Assembly: GCF_900188455.1 (NCBI RefSeq)
Contig: NZ_FZOL01000003.1
Coordinates: 248,001 to 312,000, forward strand
Length of the DNA stretch: 64,000 bases
Direction of reading: 5' to 3'
DNA from: Pseudomonas japonica
GTDB taxonomy: Bacteria; Pseudomonadota; Gammaproteobacteria; Pseudomonadales; Pseudomonadaceae
This document shows positions 27,478 through 37,277 of this stretch, piece by piece. The position numbers were made by a program, and so were the translations under genes. Each line of letters begins with the position of its first letter. Position 1 is the first letter of the stretch. A model generated the notes under the pieces. The model saw only the letters and a program-made list of their open reading frames with translations, ran no database searches and was not told the origin of the DNA.

Positions 27478-28188
27478 ATGACGCCTCGGGTTCTGATCGT
27501 CGATGACGATCCGCTGATTCGCGACCTGCTGCACGCCTACCTGTCCCAGGAAGGCTACGACGTTCACTGTGCCGATACCGCCGAGGGCGCCGAAGCCTTC
27601 CTCGCCCGGCATGCGGTCGACCTGGTGCTGCTGGACATCCGCCTGCCGGGCAAGGACGGCCTGACCCTGACCCGTGAACTGCGGGTGCGCTCGGAAGTCG
27701 GCATCATTCTGATCACCGGGCGCAACGACGATATCGATCGCATCGTCGGCCTCGAATGCGGCGCCGACGACTATGTGATCAAGCCCCTCAATCCCCGCGA
27801 GCTGGTCTCCCGCGCCAAGAACCTGGTGCGTCGCGTGCGCTGTGCCCAGGCCGCGCAGCCAGCGGTGGGCCACACGCTGAAGCAGTTCGCCGACTGGGCC
27901 CTGGACAGCGATCGGCGCCGCCTGATCGATCCCGCCGGCGGCGAAACCCTGCTGACCCACGGCGAGTTCCAGTTGCTCAGCGTGTTCCTGCGCAACAGCG
28001 GCCATACCCTGACCCGCGACCAGCTGATGGACCAGATCCGCAACCGCGAGTGGGTGCCCAACGACCGCTCCATCGACGTGCTGGTCGGCCGTCTGCGGCG
28101 CAAGCTGCACGACGATCCGGCGGAGCCGCAACTGATCATCACCATCCACGGCACCGGCTACCTGTTCACCGCCAGCGTGGCGGCCTGA
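27478..28188 (+). CDS. aruR: AruR, OmpR-type response regulator
   Basis: The 236-aa protein has a receiver domain with the acidic pocket VDDD (9-11), phospho-Asp53 (LLDIRLPG), Thr in LITGR and Lys in YVIKPLNP, then an OmpR/PhoB winged helix (about 135-230; [21 protein letters not shown]). It begins an operon with the binding protein and AruS. In P. aeruginosa AruRS induces the arginine transaminase genes in response to arginine. Assignment rests on gene order and domain match. Confidence 0.85.
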   Translation: MTPRVLIVDDDPLIRDLLHAYLSQEGYDVHCADTAEGAEAFLARHAVDLVLLDIRLPGKDGLTLTRELRVRSEVGIILITGRNDDIDRIVGLECGADDYVIKPLNPRELVSRAKNLVRRVRCAQAAQPAVGHTLKQFADWALDSDRRRLIDPAGGETLLTHGEFQLLSVFLRNSGHTLTRDQLMDQIRNREWVPNDRSIDVLVGRLRRKLHDDPAEPQLIITIHGTGYLFTASVAA

Positions 28189-28193
28189 GCGCC

Positions 28194-28967
28194 ATGCGCT
28201 GGCTGCTGGCGGTGCTGGCGCTGCTCTGCGGCCTGCCGCTGATGGCCGCCGAGCGCGTGCGCTACTGCGACTACCCGGTGTATCCGCCGGTGTCCTGGAG
28301 CGACGGCCGCCAGGTCCGTGGCCTGGCGCCGACGGTGGTGCGCGAGCTGTTCGCGCGCATGGGCCTGGAGGTGGAGATCGTCGTCCTCGGCAACTGGAAG
28401 CGCTGTCTGCTGGATGCCGCGCAGGGGCGGGTGGACGTGGTGCTGGCCTACGACAGCGATCAGCGCGACCTCGGCATGCGCTTCTCGAAGGAACCGGTGA
28501 TGCGCGAGGAAGTCGCGCTGTTCGTCAATCGCCAGCGCCCGGTGCACTTCGCGCGCCTCGACGACCTGGCCGGCTACCGCGGCGGCCTGCTGTTCGGCGA
28601 AAGCTACGGGCAGGACTTCGACCGCTTCGTCGCCCGTCACCAGAACATCGAATGGGTGTCTTCCAGCCGGCAGAACTTCGGCAAGTTGATTCGCGGGCGG
28701 ATCGACTTCGTGGTCCAGGAGCGGCGCACCGGCGAGCTGTTCGTCGAGAACCTGCCCGGCGCCGGCGATATCGTCGCGCTGCCCCGGGCGCTGAGCGTCG
28801 ATTACCTGCGGGTCGCGGTGTCGAAGCGCTCGCCGCTGAGCGCGCGCATGGCGCAGATCGACGAGCAGCTCAGGCGCATGGCCGCCGCCGGAGAAATCGA
28901 GCGCTGGCTGGAGCAGAGCGAAGTGACCTACCGCGACATGATCCGCCTGCCGGTGGACGCGCCATGA
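28194..28967 (+). CDS. Periplasmic solute-binding protein (family 3) of the AruRS operon
   Basis: The 257-aa protein starts with a signal peptide (cleavage near LMAA/ERV) and has the SBP family 3 fold: [24 protein letters not shown], and a domain crossover near [18 protein letters not shown]. It is not followed by ABC transporter genes. Instead its stop overlaps the AruS start (ATGA). A sensor role is therefore inferred: it may bind arginine or a related compound and touch the AruS periplasmic loop, as TorT does for TorS. GCC separates it from the aruR stop by only 5 nt. Confidence 0.78.
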   Translation: MRWLLAVLALLCGLPLMAAERVRYCDYPVYPPVSWSDGRQVRGLAPTVVRELFARMGLEVEIVVLGNWKRCLLDAAQGRVDVVLAYDSDQRDLGMRFSKEPVMREEVALFVNRQRPVHFARLDDLAGYRGGLLFGESYGQDFDRFVARHQNIEWVSSSRQNFGKLIRGRIDFVVQERRTGELFVENLPGAGDIVALPRALSVDYLRVAVSKRSPLSARMAQIDEQLRRMAAAGEIERWLEQSEVTYRDMIRLPVDAP

Positions 28968-31210
28968 TCCGCTGGCGCGTCGACGGCCTGCTGCGCCGGC
29001 TGCTGCTGTACATCCTCCTGTTCAGCCTGTGCTTCACCGTGCTGGCGAGTTCCGTGCAGCTGTATTTCGAGTACCGCCGGGAGATGCGCGATATCGAGTC
29101 GCGCATGGCGCTGATCCGCGTCGGCTACCTGGCCAGCCTGGAGCGCAGCCTGTGGGATCTGGACGAAGCGCAACTGAATACCCAGTTGCGCGGGCTGGTG
29201 GACTTTTCCGATGTCGCCCGGGTGCGCCTGAGCAGCGACGATTTCAATCTGCTGCGCGGCGAGGCCGAGCCGAGGGGGCCGCTGCGGATCGAGCGCTTCG
29301 CCCTGGATTACCAGCCGCCGTCGGGGCCGCCGCGGCACCTGGGCGAACTGGAAGTGAGCATCGACCTCGGCGCCGTGCATCGCCGCCTGTTCGCCACCGG
29401 GCTGACCAGTCTGCTGTGGATGGGCGTGTTTCTCTGCGGCCTGGCGGTGGTCCTGTCGGGGCTGTTCTATCGTCTGGTGACCCGCCATCTGCGGGTCCTG
29501 GCCGAATTCGCCCGGCGGGTCGGCGGCGGCGCATGGCAGGAGCCGTTGCGCCTGGATCGCCGGCCTGCCGCCAACGGCGACGAGATCGACACGGTGGCCC
29601 ATGCCCTGGACGATATGCGCCGGGCGATCCTGCGCGATATCGAACGCCGCGAGCTGGACCGCCTGGCCCTGCAGGACAAGCGCGACGAACTGCAGGCCAT
29701 GGTCGAGCGGCGCACCGCCAGCCTGGCCCGGGCCAAGGACGAGGCGGAAGCGGCCAACCTGGCCAAGTCGCGCTTTCTCGCGACCATGAGCCACGAACTG
29801 CGCACCCCGCTCAACGGCATCCTTGGCATGGCCGAATTGCTCCATGACGCCGGGCTCGGTGGCCGCGACCAGCAACGCCTGGACGCCTTGCACAAGGCTG
29901 GCGAGGGTTTGCTGGCGATTCTCGACGAGGTGCTGTATTTCGCCCGGCTGGAGGAGGGCGAAAGCCATCCCGAGCCGATTGATTTCTCCCTGCGCCGCCT
30001 GTGCGCGGAGGTCATCACCCTGCTGGAGCCGCTCGCGGCCAGCAATCACGACCGCCTGGTCTGTCATCTCGACCCGCGCCTGGCCGAATGGCAGCGGGGC
30101 GCCGGGCAGTATCTGCGCCAGGTCCTGAGCAACCTGCTGGCCAATGCGATCAAGTTCACCGAGCACGGCGAGGTTACCCTGGAGGTCCTGGTCCTGGCCG
30201 AGCTGCCCGGCGGCCAGCGCTTGCGGGTAACGGTCAGCGACGACGGGATCGGCATTGCCCCGGAGGTGCAGGCGAAGATCTTCGAGCGCTTCACCCAGGC
30301 CAGTGAGGCGGTGGCGCGGCGCTATGGCGGCACCGGCCTGGGCTTGGCGATCTGCAAGCATCTGGTGGAACGGCTGGGCGGGCGGATCGGCGTCGACAGC
30401 GTCGAGGGGCAGGGCAGTTGCTTCTGGTTCGAGCTGGAACTGCGCGATGGCGCGACGAGCACCACGCTGCCCCTGCCTGCGCCCTCGGCGAGCCTGGACA
30501 TCCTGGTGCTCGAGGACATGGCGCTCAATCGCGAGGTGGCCGCCGGCCTGCTGCAGCGCGACGGCCATCAGGTGCGTTTCGCCGAGGATGCCGGACAGGC
30601 CATGGCGATCTGCGCCCGACGGTGCTTCGACCTGATCCTGCTCGATGTGCATCTGCCGGGCATGAGCGGGGTCGAACTGTGTCGCTGGATTCGCGCCACG
30701 CCGGGGCCCAACCGCGAGGTGCGCATCCTGGCGCTGACCGCCGGCGTGCAGCCGGCCCAGGTGCCGGGCTACCTGGCCGCGGGGATGCAGGGCGTGCTGG
30801 CCAAGCCGCTGCGCCTGGAGGCGTTGCGCCAGGCCCTGGCGCAAACGCCGTTCGAGCAGCGGGAAACCACCGCGGAAATGGACTGGGCACTGCTGCAGAC
30901 CCACCGCACCTTGCTTGGCGAGCGGAAAGTCCAGGGTTTGCTGGCGGTGCTGGGCCAGTCGCTGGAGCAGCACTACCCGATCCTCAGCGAAGCCCTGCAG
31001 GCCGGCGACCATGGGGAAATCGCCCATCAGGCCCATCGTCTCGCGGGCAGCAGCGATTCCCTGGGTTTTCGCGGCCTGGCCGCGGTGCTCGGTGCGCTGG
31101 AAAACGCCGCGCGGGCGCATGACCAGGACGCCCTGCAGCGCTTGCGCGAGCCGCTGCGGGCCCAGGTCGAGCAGGCGCGCGACACCCTGCAGGGCCTGAT
31201 CCAGCGCTGA
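28964..31210 (+). CDS. aruS: AruS, hybrid histidine kinase with receiver and HPt domains
   Basis: The 748-aa membrane kinase has TM1 (about 10-30), a periplasmic sensor (about 31-140), TM2 (about 147-168), HAMP, coiled coil, HisKA with His277 ([13 protein letters not shown]), HATPase ([29 protein letters not shown]), a receiver with Asp561 ([10 protein letters not shown]) and a C-terminal HPt with His691 (HRLAGS). This is a full His-Asp-His relay to AruR. The periplasmic loop may contact the co-encoded binding protein. Confidence 0.85.
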   Translation: MIRWRVDGLLRRLLLYILLFSLCFTVLASSVQLYFEYRREMRDIESRMALIRVGYLASLERSLWDLDEAQLNTQLRGLVDFSDVARVRLSSDDFNLLRGEAEPRGPLRIERFALDYQPPSGPPRHLGELEVSIDLGAVHRRLFATGLTSLLWMGVFLCGLAVVLSGLFYRLVTRHLRVLAEFARRVGGGAWQEPLRLDRRPAANGDEIDTVAHALDDMRRAILRDIERRELDRLALQDKRDELQAMVERRTASLARAKDEAEAANLAKSRFLATMSHELRTPLNGILGMAELLHDAGLGGRDQQRLDALHKAGEGLLAILDEVLYFARLEEGESHPEPIDFSLRRLCAEVITLLEPLAASNHDRLVCHLDPRLAEWQRGAGQYLRQVLSNLLANAIKFTEHGEVTLEVLVLAELPGGQRLRVTVSDDGIGIAPEVQAKIFERFTQASEAVARRYGGTGLGLAICKHLVERLGGRIGVDSVEGQGSCFWFELELRDGATSTTLPLPAPSASLDILVLEDMALNREVAAGLLQRDGHQVRFAEDAGQAMAICARRCFDLILLDVHLPGMSGVELCRWIRATPGPNREVRILALTAGVQPAQVPGYLAAGMQGVLAKPLRLEALRQALAQTPFEQRETTAEMDWALLQTHRTLLGERKVQGLLAVLGQSLEQHYPILSEALQAGDHGEIAHQAHRLAGSSDSLGFRGLAAVLGALENAARAHDQDALQRLREPLRAQVEQARDTLQGLIQR

Positions 31211-31232
31211 CGTACAGAAACGTTACGACTTT

Positions 31233-31271
31233 TTACATCTTCGATCCTGGCGGACAACGGCACCTTACATC
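31233..31271 (+). promoter_or_regulatory. Paired TTACATC motifs before the permease
   Basis: TTACATC occurs at 31233-31239 and 31265-31271, 32 bp apart (about three helical turns). The same word plus ACATC recurs at 33067 before the catabolic operon. It is a candidate AruR box. Confidence 0.4.
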
Positions 31272-31336
31272 CCTTTCCAATAATCGACGGCAACCGTGCT
31301 GGACGCGGTCCGTCAGGCTTATTGGAGATAACAATA

Positions 31337-31396
31337 ATGAAATGCCGCAGAGCTGATTCCTTCGCCACCTTGCCGCGAGGTGGCCGCGATGACTGA
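31337..31396 (+). CDS. Arginine-containing leader ORF before the permease
   Basis: A 19-codon frame, MKCRRADSFATLPRGGRDD, has its own good ribosome site (GGAG at 31324-31327) and stops 8 nt inside the permease gene (31394-31396). Four of the 19 codons are Arg, including the rare AGA and CGA. It precedes a probable arginine permease, so it could couple or tune permease translation to charged tRNA-Arg. No translation evidence is available. Confidence 0.5.
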   Translation: MKCRRADSFATLPRGGRDD

Positions 31397-32801
31397 TACC
31401 AACGAGCGCCAGGGCATCCACCTGACCCGCGCCCTGAAGAGCCGGCACATCTTCATGCTGTCCCTGGGCGGGGTGATCGGCACCGGGCTGTTCATGGGCT
31501 CCGGGGTGACCATCAACCAGGGCGGGCCGATGGGCGCCGTGCTGGCGTACCTGGTGGCCGGGCTGCTGATGTACCTGGTGATGGTCTGCCTCGGCGAGCT
31601 GTCGGTGCAGATGCCGGTTTCGGGCTCGTTCCAGGCCCATGCCACGCGCTATATCGGGCCGGCCACCGGTTTCATGATCGGCTGGGTGTACTGGATGAGC
31701 TGGGCCACCACCGTGGGCCTGGAATTCACCGCTGCCGGCATGCTCATGACCCGCTGGTTCCCCGAGGTGCCGATCTGGTACTGGTCGGCGCTGTTCGTGG
31801 TGGTCCTGTTCGGCCTCAACGCCCTGGCCACCCGCGCCTTCGGCGAGGCGGAATACTGGTTCTCCGGGATCAAGGTGGCGACCATCCTCGCGTTCATCGT
31901 CATCGGCGTGCTGGTGATGTTCGGCGGCATCCCGCTGTCCAGCGGCGCGCCGGCGCCGAAGTTCGACAACCTGATCGGCGATTCGCTGTTCCCCAACGGC
32001 ATCTCGGCGGTGTTCGCGGTGATGATGACCGTGGTCTACGCCTTCCAGGGCTGCGAGATCATGGGCGTGGCTGCCGGCGAGACCGATCAGCCGGAGAAGA
32101 GCATTCCCCGTGCCGTGCGCAACGTGGTGTTCCGCGTGCTGATCTTCTATGTGCTGGCGATCCTGGTGCTCTCGGCCATCGTCCCGTGGCAGCAGGCCGG
32201 GCTGATGGAAAGCCCGTTCGTGCAGGTGTTCGACATGGTCGGCATTCCGTTCGCCGCCGACGTGATGAACTTCGTGATCCTCACCGCGATCCTCTCGGTG
32301 GGCAACTCCGGGCTGTATGCCTCGACGCGGATCCTCTGGGCCATGTCCAGGACCGGCATGGCCCCGCGCAGCCTGACGCCGTTGAGCAGCCGCGGCGTAC
32401 CGCTGCGGGCGTTGTGCATCACCCTGTGCTTCGCCCTGATCTCGCTGATGACCAGCTTCGTCGCCGCGGACACCCTGTTCATGGTGCTGATGGCGGTGAG
32501 CGGGATGTCCGGCACCGTGACCTGGATCGTCATTGCCCTGGCCCAGTACCGCTTCCGCAAGGCCTTCCTGAGCGAGGGCGGCAAGCTCGAAGAGCTCAAG
32601 TACCGCGCGCCGCTGTACCCGCTGGTGCCGCTGTTGTGCATCACCTTGTGCAGCTCGCTGTTCGTGTTCCTGGCGATGGATGAGACGCAGCGGCCTTCGT
32701 TGTACTGGGGCTTCGGGTTCATTGCGCTGTGCTATGCGGCGTATTTCATGGTGAACCGCAAGCGGCAGGGGCAACTCCTGCCTGATGCGTCGGGTATTTG
32801 A
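31389..32801 (+). CDS. APC-family amino-acid permease (arginine/basic amino acid)
   Basis: The 470-aa protein has 12 predicted membrane helices and the AAT-family signatures HIFMLSLGGVIGTGLFMGSG at the N-terminus and FQGCEIMGVAAGETDQPEKS in the middle. Its place, straight after aruRS, equals PA4981 of P. aeruginosa, so uptake of arginine is likely. ATG 31389 is preferred over GTG 31380. The leader ORF overlaps its first 8 nt, suggesting coupled translation. Confidence 0.85.
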   Translation: MTDTNERQGIHLTRALKSRHIFMLSLGGVIGTGLFMGSGVTINQGGPMGAVLAYLVAGLLMYLVMVCLGELSVQMPVSGSFQAHATRYIGPATGFMIGWVYWMSWATTVGLEFTAAGMLMTRWFPEVPIWYWSALFVVVLFGLNALATRAFGEAEYWFSGIKVATILAFIVIGVLVMFGGIPLSSGAPAPKFDNLIGDSLFPNGISAVFAVMMTVVYAFQGCEIMGVAAGETDQPEKSIPRAVRNVVFRVLIFYVLAILVLSAIVPWQQAGLMESPFVQVFDMVGIPFAADVMNFVILTAILSVGNSGLYASTRILWAMSRTGMAPRSLTPLSSRGVPLRALCITLCFALISLMTSFVAADTLFMVLMAVSGMSGTVTWIVIALAQYRFRKAFLSEGGKLEELKYRAPLYPLVPLLCITLCSSLFVFLAMDETQRPSLYWGFGFIALCYAAYFMVNRKRQGQLLPDASGI

Positions 32802-32852
32802 CTATATAAAACAAATAGTTATGTGACTTTCCTGCTGCATTTCCTAAACCTG

Positions 32853-32936
32853 AATCGCTGGCAAGCCAGCTCCCACAGGTATCCCATCGCGCTTGAGAGC
32901 AGCGGTGAGCCTGTGGGAGCTGGCTTGCCAGCGATT
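32853..32936. repeat. 26-bp perfect inverted repeat
   Basis: AATCGCTGGCAAGCCAGC to CCCACAG (32853-32878) and its exact complement (32911-32936) flank 32 nt. This is a REP-like element in the 361-bp gap after the permease. No gene is seen in the gap, which otherwise holds the catabolic operon promoter. Confidence 0.88.
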
Positions 32937-33066
32937 GGTTCTTGAAAACACGGCAAATCCCACCTGCCATGAGTTGTGCAAAGTTGTAACAGGCACGATC
33001 CGACACCCTCATGATGTCTGATAAAAACCAATTAAAAACAGATAGTTAAAGGCGTTTTTGCACCTG

Positions 33067-33118
33067 TTACATCACATCAGGCGCTCGATTGCCGCCTTGT
33101 TGAACGCTCGTTTAGTAT
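33067..33118 (+). promoter_or_regulatory. Promoter region of the aru catabolic operon
   Basis: A TTACATCACATC stretch (33067-33078) lies upstream of TTGCCG (33089) and TAGTAT (33113), spaced 18 bp, which suit a sigma-70 promoter. The palindrome TGAACGCTCGTTTA (33101-33114, one mismatch to TGAACGNNCGTTCA) covers the spacer and the -10 element, as expected for a TetR-type repressor. Confidence 0.5.
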
Positions 33119-33162
33119 CTCCCTCATTCCTCACCCAAACCACAACAACACCGAGGCCTGCC

Positions 33163-33954
33163 ATGACCAACCTGTCGCCCCTGTCGAACAAAGTCGAAGC
33201 CGGCGTAGCCTGGATCACCCTCAACCGTCCGGATCAGCGCAACGCGCTGGACATCCCCACCCTCAAGCACCTGCACGCGCTGCTCGATGACTTCAACGCC
33301 GACCCGGCCGTGCGCGTCGTGGTGCTCACCGGCAGCGGCCGCAGCTTCTGCGCCGGTGCCGACCTCGCCGAATGGGCCGATGCCGAAGCCCGCGGCATCC
33401 TCGAAAGCTACGGCTGGACGGAAACCGCCCACGCCCTGATGCAACGCCTGCACAGCCTGGACAAGCCAACCATCGCCGCGGTCAACGGCACCGCGGTGGG
33501 CGGCGGCATGGACCTGGCGCTGTGCTGCGACCTGCGCGTGGCCGGCGCTTCGGCGCGCTTCAAGGCCGGCTACACCAGCATGGCCTACAGCCCCGACGCC
33601 GGTGCCAGTTGGCACCTGCCACGGCTGATCGGCGAGGAGCAGGCCAAGCGCCTGCTGTTCCTCGACGAACTCTGGGGTGCCGAACGCGCCCTGGCCAGCG
33701 GCCTGGTGGGCGAGGTGGTGGCCGATGAGCAACTGCTCGGCCATGTCGCCGAACTGGCCGCGCGCCTGGCCCAGGGCCCGACCTTCGCCTACGCCCAGAC
33801 CAAGCGCCTGATCCGCGACGGCGCCCAGCGCACCCTGGCCGAGCAACTGCGCGAGGAACTCGCCGCCGGCCTGCTCTGCGGCCGCAGCGCCGACGGCGCC
33901 GAGGCGTTGCGCGCCTCGGTGGAGCGTCGTGCGCCTGTATTCGTTGGTAAATGA
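33163..33954 (+). CDS. Enoyl-CoA hydratase/isomerase of the aru operon
   Basis: The 263-aa crotonase has FCAGADLAEWADAE and NGTAVGGGMDLALCCD, and SPDAGASWHLPRLIG with a single acidic residue at the second catalytic position. It is the first gene of the operon and corresponds in position to PA4980. GAGG precedes ATG 33163. Its substrate is unknown; next to an acyl-CoA dehydrogenase and an ADP-forming acyl-CoA ligase it should act on a short unsaturated acyl-CoA, possibly guanidino-substituted. Confidence 0.83.
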   Translation: MTNLSPLSNKVEAGVAWITLNRPDQRNALDIPTLKHLHALLDDFNADPAVRVVVLTGSGRSFCAGADLAEWADAEARGILESYGWTETAHALMQRLHSLDKPTIAAVNGTAVGGGMDLALCCDLRVAGASARFKAGYTSMAYSPDAGASWHLPRLIGEEQAKRLLFLDELWGAERALASGLVGEVVADEQLLGHVAELAARLAQGPTFAYAQTKRLIRDGAQRTLAEQLREELAAGLLCGRSADGAEALRASVERRAPVFVGK

Positions 33955-33988
33955 ATAACTTACAAGAACTTCTTGAGGACGTTTCGCA

Positions 33989-35149
33989 ATGAATTTCCAA
34001 CTGACCCAAGAACAAGAAATGTTGGTGGAAGCGGTCCGCAGCTTCGTCACCCGTGAACTGTTGCCCCATGAGGAAGAGGTCGATCGCGCCGACGCGGTGT
34101 CGCCGGAACTGGCCGCGCAGATCCGCGGCAAGGCCATCGCCGCAGGGTTCTACGCCTTCAACATGCCCGAGGAAGTCGGCGGCGGCGGTCTCGACTACCT
34201 GTCCCAGGCCCTGGTCGAGCGCGAGCTGTCCAGGGTCTCCTGGGCCCTGCATGTGTTCGTCGCCCGCCCGTCGAAGATCCTCATGGCCTGCAAGGACCGG
34301 CAGATCGACGACTACCTGATTCCCTGCGTGCAGGGCGAGAAGACCGACTGCTTCGCCCTCACCGAGCCGGGCGCCGGCTCCGACGCCAACGCGATCAAGA
34401 CCCGCGCGGTGCGCGAGGGCGACGACTTCGTCATCAATGGCAGCAAGCACTTCATCAGCCATGCCGGCCACGCCGATTTCGCCATTGTCTTCGCCGTCAC
34501 CGACACCTACGAACACAACGGCCGCAAGCGCAATGCCGTGACCGCCTTCCTGGTCGACCGCGGCACCCCGGGCATGACCGTGCGCCGCGGGCCGAAATGC
34601 GTGAGCAACCGCGGCTACCACACCTACGAGCTGTTCTTCGATGACTGCCGGGTGCCGGCGAGCAAGGTCCTCGGCGAAGTGGACAAGGGCTGGGAAGTGG
34701 CCAATGCCTGGCTCACCGCCGGGCGTGTGATGGTCGCCGCCAACTGCGTCGGCCAGGCCCAGCGCGCCATGGACCTGGCGCTGCAATGGGCGGCGGACCG
34801 CAAGCAGTTCGGCCAGGCCATCGGCAGCTACCAGGGGGTGTCGTTCAAGCTGGCCGACATGGCCACGCAGATCCGCGCCGCCGAACTGCTGACCCTGCAC
34901 ACCGCGTGGAAGATGGACCAGGGCAGCATGAGCGATGGCGAGGCCGGCATGGCCAAGCTGTTCGCCAGTGAAGTGCTGGGCAAGGTGGCCGACGAGGCGG
35001 TGCAGATCTTCGGCGGCATGGGCCTGATGGACGAGGGCCCGGTGGAGCGCATCTGGCGCAACGCGCGGATCGAGCGGATCTGGGAAGGCACCTCGGAAAT
35101 CCAGCGCCACATCATTTCCCGCGAACTGCTGCGGCCTTTGCTGCGCTGA
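33989..35149 (+). CDS. Acyl-CoA dehydrogenase of the aru operon
   Basis: The 386-aa flavoprotein has CFALTEPGAGSDANA, the KQFGQAIGSYQGVSFKLAD helix, IFGGMGLMDEGPVERI and IWEGTSEIQRHIISRE with the catalytic Glu, so it should be an active alpha,beta-dehydrogenase. It corresponds to PA4979 by position. GAGGA is 9 nt before ATG 33989. The electron acceptor would be ETF. The acyl substrate is not known, and a crotonobetainyl/gamma-butyrobetainyl-type reaction is one analogy for a cationic C4 chain. Confidence 0.85.
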   Translation: MNFQLTQEQEMLVEAVRSFVTRELLPHEEEVDRADAVSPELAAQIRGKAIAAGFYAFNMPEEVGGGGLDYLSQALVERELSRVSWALHVFVARPSKILMACKDRQIDDYLIPCVQGEKTDCFALTEPGAGSDANAIKTRAVREGDDFVINGSKHFISHAGHADFAIVFAVTDTYEHNGRKRNAVTAFLVDRGTPGMTVRRGPKCVSNRGYHTYELFFDDCRVPASKVLGEVDKGWEVANAWLTAGRVMVAANCVGQAQRAMDLALQWAADRKQFGQAIGSYQGVSFKLADMATQIRAAELLTLHTAWKMDQGSMSDGEAGMAKLFASEVLGKVADEAVQIFGGMGLMDEGPVERIWRNARIERIWEGTSEIQRHIISRELLRPLLR

Positions 35150-35159
35150 GGAGACGCCC

Positions 35160-37277
35160 ATGTCGCCATCCATTCGTGACAACCTCAAGCGCCTGCTGGC
35201 CCCGCGGCACCTGGCCTTCATCGGCGGCCGGAGCATGGCCCGGGCCCTGCGGCGCTGCGCCGACGGCGGCTTCGCCGGGCAGATGTGGCTGGTCAACCCG
35301 CAACACGAGAGCATCGACGGCGTGCCGTGCGTGGCCAGTGTCGCCGAGCTGCCCTGCGGGCCGGACGCGGTGTTCATCGCCACCAACCGCGAGCTGACCC
35401 TGCAATGCGTCGGCGAACTGGCCGCCATCGGCGCCGGCGGCGCCATCTGCTACGCCTCGGGCTTCGCCGAGACCGGCGAAGAAGGCCTGCGCCTGCAACG
35501 GCAACTGCTGGACGCCGCGGGCCATATGGCCTTGCTCGGCCCCAACTGCTACGGCCTGCTCGACTACCTGCAGTGCGCCGCCCTGTGGCCGGTGGCCCAT
35601 GGCGGACGCAAGGTGGAGCAGGGCGTGGCGGTGCTGACCCAGAGCGGCAACTTCGCCTACAACCTGTCCATGAGCGACCGTTCGCTGCCGGTGGCCTACA
35701 TGGCCTCGGTGGGCAACCAGGCGCAACTGGGCGTCGCCGAGCTGATGGACGTGCTGCTCGACGATCCGCGGGTGACCGCCATCGGCCTGCACCTGGAAGG
35801 CCTGAAGAACGTACCGGGCTTTGCCCGCGCCGCGCACAAGGCGCTGGAGAAGGGCATCCCGATCGTTGCGCTGAAGACCGGCGTATCGCAGATCGGCGCC
35901 GAACTGGCGCTCAGTCATACCAGCTCGCTGTCGGGCTCCGATGCCCTGTACGACAGCCTGTTCCGTCGCCTCGGGGTGATCCGCGTCAGCGGCCCGGTGA
36001 GCTTTATCGAAACCCTCAAGGCCGCGGCATGCGGCCAACTGCCGACGGGCGAACGCCTGGTCGCGCTGGCCTGTTCCGGCGGCGATGCCGGGCTGATCGC
36101 CGACTACGCCGAGCGCAATCACCTGAACCTGCCGAAGCTGAACGACGGACAGGTGCAGCAACTGGCCGGCGTGCTCCCGGCCTACGCCAACCTGGTCAAC
36201 CCACTGGACTTCACCACGGCGATCTGGGGCGACGAGGCGGCGCTGCGCACGATGCTCGACGCCGCCCTGACCAGCGATGCCGACGCGGCCATGCTGGTGC
36301 TGGACTATCCCGCCGAGTTCACCGGCGAGCGCAAGGAATGCGACCTGCTCCTGGAATTGTTCTGCGCGGCGCTGCGGCGCCATGGCAAGACCGGCTTCGT
36401 CACCTCGGCCTTGCCCGAGCTGCTGCCGGCCAAGGCCCGCGAGCGCCTGCATGCCCAGGGCATCGCTGCCCTGCAGGGCGTCGAGGACGGCCTGGCCGCG
36501 TGGGGCCGGATCGTCGCCTGGCAGCGGGAGCGTCGGCGTCTGCTGGCCCTGGGCGAGTCGGCGCTGGTGCCGCTGTGCCCCCGTGCACTGCCGGGCGAGG
36601 CCGATCTGCTGGACGAATGGCAGTCGAAACAGGCCCTGCGCGCCTTCGGTCTCGACGTCCCCGCTGGCGTGCTGAGTACGCCGCAACGGGCCGCCCAGGA
36701 CGCTGCCGGCGTCGGCTTCCCGCTGGTACTCAAAGCCGTCAGCGCACAACTGCCGCACAAGACCGAAGCCGGTGCCGTGGCCCTGAACCTCAAGGATGCC
36801 CAGGCCGTGGACAGCGCGCTGGCGACCATGCGCGAGCGCATCGCCGCCTACGCCCCGGACGTGCCGTTCGACAAGGTGCTGCTGGAATCCATGGCCGCAG
36901 CGCCGCTGGCGGAACTGATCGTCGGCATCAAGCGCGAGAACGATTTCGCCCTGGCCCTGGTGATCGGCGCCGGCGGCGTGCTGGTGGAGCTGCTCAAGGA
37001 CAGCGTCAGCCTGCTGCTGCCGACCACCGACGGCGCCATCCGCCAGGCCGTGCTCGGCCTGCGCAGCGCTGCCTTGCTGCAGGGTTTCCGGGGGCGTCCC
37101 GAGGCCGATCTGGACGCCGTGGTCGCGGCAATCCGCGCCGTGGCCGACTACGCCTGCGAAAACGCCGGGCGCCTGCTGGAGCTGGATGTGAACCCACTGA
37201 TGGTCGGTGCCCACGGCACCACCGCGGTCGATGCGTTGATCCGCCTCGGCCAGGTACAAGGAGACGAACATGCATGA
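35160..37277 (+). CDS. ADP-forming acyl-CoA synthetase (acetate-CoA ligase family)
   Basis: The 705-aa protein contains, in order, a CoA-binding Rossmann domain (about 15-115), a succinyl-CoA ligase-like domain with the phospho-His segment ALSHTSSLSGSD (about 245-255), and an ATP-grasp domain (about 490-700; FPLVLKAVSAQLPHKTEAGAV). It thus activates a carboxylate to its CoA ester with ATP. It corresponds to PA4978. A natural guess is 4-guanidinobutyrate, the product of the downstream enzymes. Its stop overlaps the aruI start by 8 nt. Confidence 0.83.
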   Translation: MSPSIRDNLKRLLAPRHLAFIGGRSMARALRRCADGGFAGQMWLVNPQHESIDGVPCVASVAELPCGPDAVFIATNRELTLQCVGELAAIGAGGAICYASGFAETGEEGLRLQRQLLDAAGHMALLGPNCYGLLDYLQCAALWPVAHGGRKVEQGVAVLTQSGNFAYNLSMSDRSLPVAYMASVGNQAQLGVAELMDVLLDDPRVTAIGLHLEGLKNVPGFARAAHKALEKGIPIVALKTGVSQIGAELALSHTSSLSGSDALYDSLFRRLGVIRVSGPVSFIETLKAAACGQLPTGERLVALACSGGDAGLIADYAERNHLNLPKLNDGQVQQLAGVLPAYANLVNPLDFTTAIWGDEAALRTMLDAALTSDADAAMLVLDYPAEFTGERKECDLLLELFCAALRRHGKTGFVTSALPELLPAKARERLHAQGIAALQGVEDGLAAWGRIVAWQRERRRLLALGESALVPLCPRALPGEADLLDEWQSKQALRAFGLDVPAGVLSTPQRAAQDAAGVGFPLVLKAVSAQLPHKTEAGAVALNLKDAQAVDSALATMRERIAAYAPDVPFDKVLLESMAAAPLAELIVGIKRENDFALALVIGAGGVLVELLKDSVSLLLPTTDGAIRQAVLGLRSAALLQGFRGRPEADLDAVVAAIRAVADYACENAGRLLELDVNPLMVGAHGTTAVDALIRLGQVQGDEHA

